Below, one piece after another: positions 59,961 to 64,000 of a DNA stretch of 64,000 bases. This DNA is from Lichenostomus cassidix (taxonomy: Eukaryota > Chordata > Aves > Passeriformes > Meliphagidae). The position numbers and the translations under genes were made by a program. The notes below the pieces were generated by a model, which did no database searches, had not been told where the DNA came from, and saw nothing but the letters and a program-made list of their open reading frames with translations. Positions within the stretch are counted from its first letter, which is position 1; the number at the start of each line of letters is the position of its first letter. The stretch is from positions 49,256,797-49,320,796 of the forward strand of contig CM039184.1 in NCBI GenBank assembly GCA_008360975.2. The letters run 5' to 3'.

Positions 59961-62900
59961 CTAAAAAGTGATATAATGAATGTAGCAATTAATATTGTTT
60001 ACTGTTTGTAAAATGGATTAATTTAACTTACCACTTCATCGTGCAATCCACCTGAAACATTACATATCTAAATTTTCATGATTATGGAGTGGGGTCGGTT
60101 TGTTTGGTTTTTTTGAAAATATTATACGCAATATTAATAGTGTTTGGCCAGTTAAATTAAATTCCCTACCGCTAGTCAACTTCTAAATATGAAGAAACAT
60201 GAGAGATGATTACTAATGAAATAAACAAGATTTTTCATAACAGGAATTTTCATTTTCCCAGCTCTTGAAAAAAACAATCAGTGTAGAAAACCATCAGCAA
60301 ATAAAAATACAAACCCAATTTAGTCCTCTATTTTTTATGCATACAGCTCCATAAGAGTAATGAGAAAGTAAAAAACTTTAAAGGTGATAATTCACAGATT
60401 TACAGATTACATAAAAAGGAAAGTTCAAGTATAGAAAATTACAGAGCCCTGAACACAAATAGAACTATAAGCACTATATATCCATGAGACTCTCCTGAAG
60501 TCTCCAAACAACTAATCAGAGAAAAGGACAATGGATAACTCAATCTTAAGTATGACAGTTTAGATCATCAGAGCTCCTGAAGCAGAGATCCACTGTACTA
60601 CAGGTGATTTTCCTACATTAAAATTTATAATAATATTGCACTGTATCTTCATGTGTTATCTATAAGGGATTTAAAAAAATTAAACAATAGCTGGGAAAGC
60701 ATAAACAAAACATGGCAGAAATGAAAATTATTCTGTAGCTGAGTGTAATTCCAAAGTTTAGAAGTGTAGTGAGAATTTCAAAGGGAATCTTGGTAAAGCT
60801 TTTAAGTTTTGTTCCTGCAGGGGCATTTTGATACTCTAATGTGCCTGGAAGAAAGACTTTATTAATGGTAATAATCTAAACTAAATAATAAAACATGTTT
60901 TGTGACAATGGATGAATTTGTTTAGGTAATAAAAAACAGAAGAGGAGAAAAAGAGGTGTAGTTCAGATGAGACACAAATATGTCAATCATCTATTTCTGA
61001 AAGGATGAAATGCTGAAAGAAAATGCTATATAAGGAAACCAAGACGAAGCTATAAAGAGAGCACTAAGGAGTGACATAAACAGTGGGAAATTTATGGAGA
61101 AATTAACAAAATAGGTTTCAGTTTTTTAAGTAGGCTGCAATCTTGCTGAGTACTCGATGCATCTAGTTCCAGGACAAGAACAGCTCTCTACTTTCAAAAA
61201 CAAGCAGAGCAAAAGTTCAAGATACATAAAAGTCTGAAAAGGCTCTACAGCATTAACCAAAAATTAAAAAGTAATTCTCCTACAAATAACACAATTTGAA
61301 ACTATGTTTATGAAATAGTGTATCATGAAGTGACCATGTTTTTCAATTAATTTGCCATGATGTATTTACAATACTTCTTTGCTGTGAGGGTGCATTTCTG
61401 TAATGGTAATACGACACTCTTATTTTGAAGACATTCTGCCACATATCATAAGCCTGCTGTTACTTTTGATGATTTCACAGTATGAACTCACAGAATCACT
61501 CCTATCTATTTCAGTCATGAGACAATATATTTTAAAATGTTATTATGTTATCTTTTGCTAATTTAACTCTCTATTATTTGTATATTCAACTCCTTTATAT
61601 AAATTTACAGTTTAAAATTGCCTGAAATTTACATTACATAATGACACTATCAACACACTCAGCTTGTTCTGTGATCTGTATCTGCAATTAAGGTTTTTTA
61701 GATTACTGAATTCTGAGAGTCACAAAGGGTTATCTTGTCCTGTCTTCCCACTGACAACACAAGCTTCTAGATTTTAAAACCTGAGAAAGAAAAGACTTTA
61801 TATCAAGGAAGTGTACCTCCTATTCCTGTAGCTGGTTTCACATCTGAATGACTTCATTCAATGAGGTTATTCATGTGAGTTATGAGGTTACCTAAGTGTT
61901 TGCAAAACTCAGACCTCAGAGTATTTAATTTTTAATTCAGTGATTAAATACAGATCCACAAAATACAAGCACTCATAGTTTTATTATAGCTGTGTGTCCA
62001 CACTGGAAGTGATTCAATCTATCTAAACTATTTGTCAACTTCTTCACATTTTTGTTGGGTCAAAACCAACATATTTATAAATCAGAATATTAAAAAAACC
62101 ATAAAACACAGATGGTATTGTATGAATATAACTTTAAAAAATGGCATTTAAATTTAAGCTCATATGAAAACGAACTCGGAGAAATCTTCTAATGTTTCAT
62201 TTTTTGCAAACAACTGTTTTCTGGTGCTTGGCAACTCTTCAGACTTTACTGCTTTATTCAGTCTTCTTATGCTGTGTGCAAAAATGTGACATGAGGACTG
62301 AGGTGAGAATAAACCTTTATCAACAAGCTTATTCAGATACTGACACTACCCAATTCCCAGTAGCACACATAAACACTACCAGGAAAGATGCTGTGCTTGC
62401 TGCAGCAGTCATCTGCTGTTTTCAAGTACTGTCTCACCATCTCAGGTCTTCATGCAACAGCTTCCTAGGACAACTTCCTCACTCCACAGGGCATACAGAA
62501 CAGCCTGTGCCTTCAGTTCTGCCACAGCCACTTTGTTTATTCACTAACTAGCTTTTCAGACGTACTCATCTTAATTCATCGTGATGGTTTTGAAATTTTT
62601 TTTTTAGGCAGACAAAATTTGAGCATCTAGTTAAACTTGATAAAATGTGTATGGATATTAATGACCTGCAATTGCCAAAAATTTGACTGCAGGCTGTAGA
62701 TTCAGATAACATAAATACAAGAGAAATTTAAAAACAATCAGGAGTATAAATACACAAAACAGAGCCATAAAAAAATTTAAGAAGCTCACTTACAACAGCA
62801 CTGTTCTAAGCTGAAGAGATTGTACAAATCATTTTTCTCAGTACCTCTTCTCCAGAAGGTCTCAGCCTCTGGCCAAGGACACTGTATATTTGGTATCCAT

Positions 62901-64000
62901 TGCCATATTTTATTTTAGAGGATTAGCTAGTACATTGCTGGTAACATGCCTGTCACCTGTGGGGCTGTTAGGAAACTTGGGTATCAGGTGTTCTTCAGAT
63001 AGCAGGGTTGAAACAGGAGAGCTATACTGCTGGGAGCAAAGAGGCTACAGGTGGGCCAAGTGCTTTGGGAGGCCATATCCAATGTCTGAGAGGTGTTTTG
63101 TCTTTCCAGCCACGTGTCTTAGCCTGAGTTTAAAGAAGGATTTCATGTTTGGTGTACTGACCTTTTCACACAGCTGGGCCTTCTCTCTACATGCTTCTCA
63201 GAAGTCAATCCTTCCTCAAGTTTACAAGGCAAAGAAGAATTGCCCTTTTCATGCCAGGTACCTCCCCTTTAGAGGTTTCAGGTGCCTACGCCCTTCCTGA
63301 ACATCTAAAACCACCCAGATAAACACTTCTGTCCTCATCATTCATATCTTCAAAGGAACAGCTCTCAAATGCAATCACTTGTGATTCTGCATATAGCTGT
63401 TCTTTATGTGTAAAAATTGCCACCAAAATGGATTTGTTGCAGCTAAGTCATTCACAGAAAAATTGTGGTTAAGAACAACTGCAAATTACAGTTTCTCAAG
63501 TTCCTTCTCATCACCTTTTGACTGATCTAAGTCATTAGTGCTCCACAGAAACCTTGCCTGCACAGTGTGGGTACTACTGAAGGAACCCACAGTTTCAAGT
63601 CCACAACCACTTCTTTAAGAACTTCCACTGAGCCTCAAGACTGGCTAAACACAAAGCTGCAATGACCAGTACTTAGACAAGGACCTGTGGGTGTGCATGT
63701 AGGGAAGAATTCAGTTCATGATAGTGCTTGGGCTGAATTCCTTTTGAGATCTTCTAGATACCAGTCTAAAAAGCCCCAGCCATGGTAAACCTAAGAGAGT
63801 GTCACTTAAGATCAAGTTAACAAATAATAAGGTGAAGTATTAAAAAAATAAGGGTCCATTGTCACCTACACTAGTAAGTACTGAGGGAGATGTTGCCAAT
63901 CTGATTTATCTGGATGTTCCTAAAATACTTCAGTAAGGCTTGGTGCAGGCCACTGCCAAGGCCACAGAGAAAACCAAAAGGTGAACTTGTATTGCTGTAA
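59961..64000 (-). other. TBC1D1: TBC1D1 intron upstream of exon A, running off the window
   Basis: No exon was found in these 4 kb on the minus strand. The two longest + strand frames (62192-62551 and 62890-63300, 119 and 136 codons) have no recognisable domain and show no exon-like splice context, so I read this as intron. Confidence 0.75.

Noticed and set aside
62192..63300. Two + strand frames of 119 and 136 codons in the upstream TBC1D1 intron
   Set aside because: No known domain and no convincing exon boundaries; lengths are within chance for this much sequence.
63890..64000. CR1-like phrase (LIYLDVPKIL on +) at the window end
   Set aside because: Only about ten codons resemble the reverse-transcriptase motif, there is an immediate stop, and no flanking CR1 words. 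Too weak to call.

Overview
The window looks like nuclear DNA from a bird. The recognisable interspersed repeats are CR1-type LINE fragments, several ending in the typical 3' tail built from ATTCTRTG-like octamers. There are no Alu, L1 or other mammal-type young repeats, the DNA is AT-rich, and the one gene found has GT-AG introns of 0.45 to 4.3 kb. The species cannot be named from sequence alone.

Layout. Positions 1 to about 44,000 form a gene-poor intergenic block. I found no exon of a known protein-coding gene there. It holds five CR1 pieces (about 1.3, 5.1, 11.6, 16.8 and 17.2-17.6 kb), a probable ancient MIR-type SINE relic (about 16.1 kb), a purine tract of about 245 bp (27.45-27.70 kb) beside an isolated CpG island (27.89-28.37 kb), a smaller CpG-bearing patch with an octamer motif (33.24-33.45 kb), an A/C-rich low-complexity block (37.37-37.54 kb), and two well-formed splice-site pairs on the + strand that could be lncRNA exons (18.05-18.11 and 37.60-37.77 kb).

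Positions about 44,000 to 64,000 hold the 3' part of TBC1D1 on the minus strand: seven coding exons (59,960 down to 45,599), a 3' UTR of about 1.6 kb and an AATAAA signal at 44,017-44,022. The exons join in one continuous frame of 422 residues plus a stop, with every junction GT-AG. They encode the end of the linker before the TBC domain, the whole Rab-GAP TBC domain with both catalytic fingers (IxxDxxR and YxQ), and the C-terminal coiled-coil tail. The phosphotyrosine-binding domains and the AKT/AMPK sites that control the protein are encoded upstream, beyond position 64,000.

TBC1D1 is a Rab GTPase-activating protein that links insulin/AKT and AMPK signalling to vesicle traffic and energy metabolism. 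In other vertebrates the region downstream of its 3' end is a long gene-poor stretch leading towards KLF3, which matches the empty 44 kb here. The most unusual local structures are a tandem repeat that has multiplied the 3' splice site of one TBC-domain exon, a 19-unit AAGGG tract in a TBC1D1 intron, and the isolated CpG island next to a potential G-quadruplex tract.
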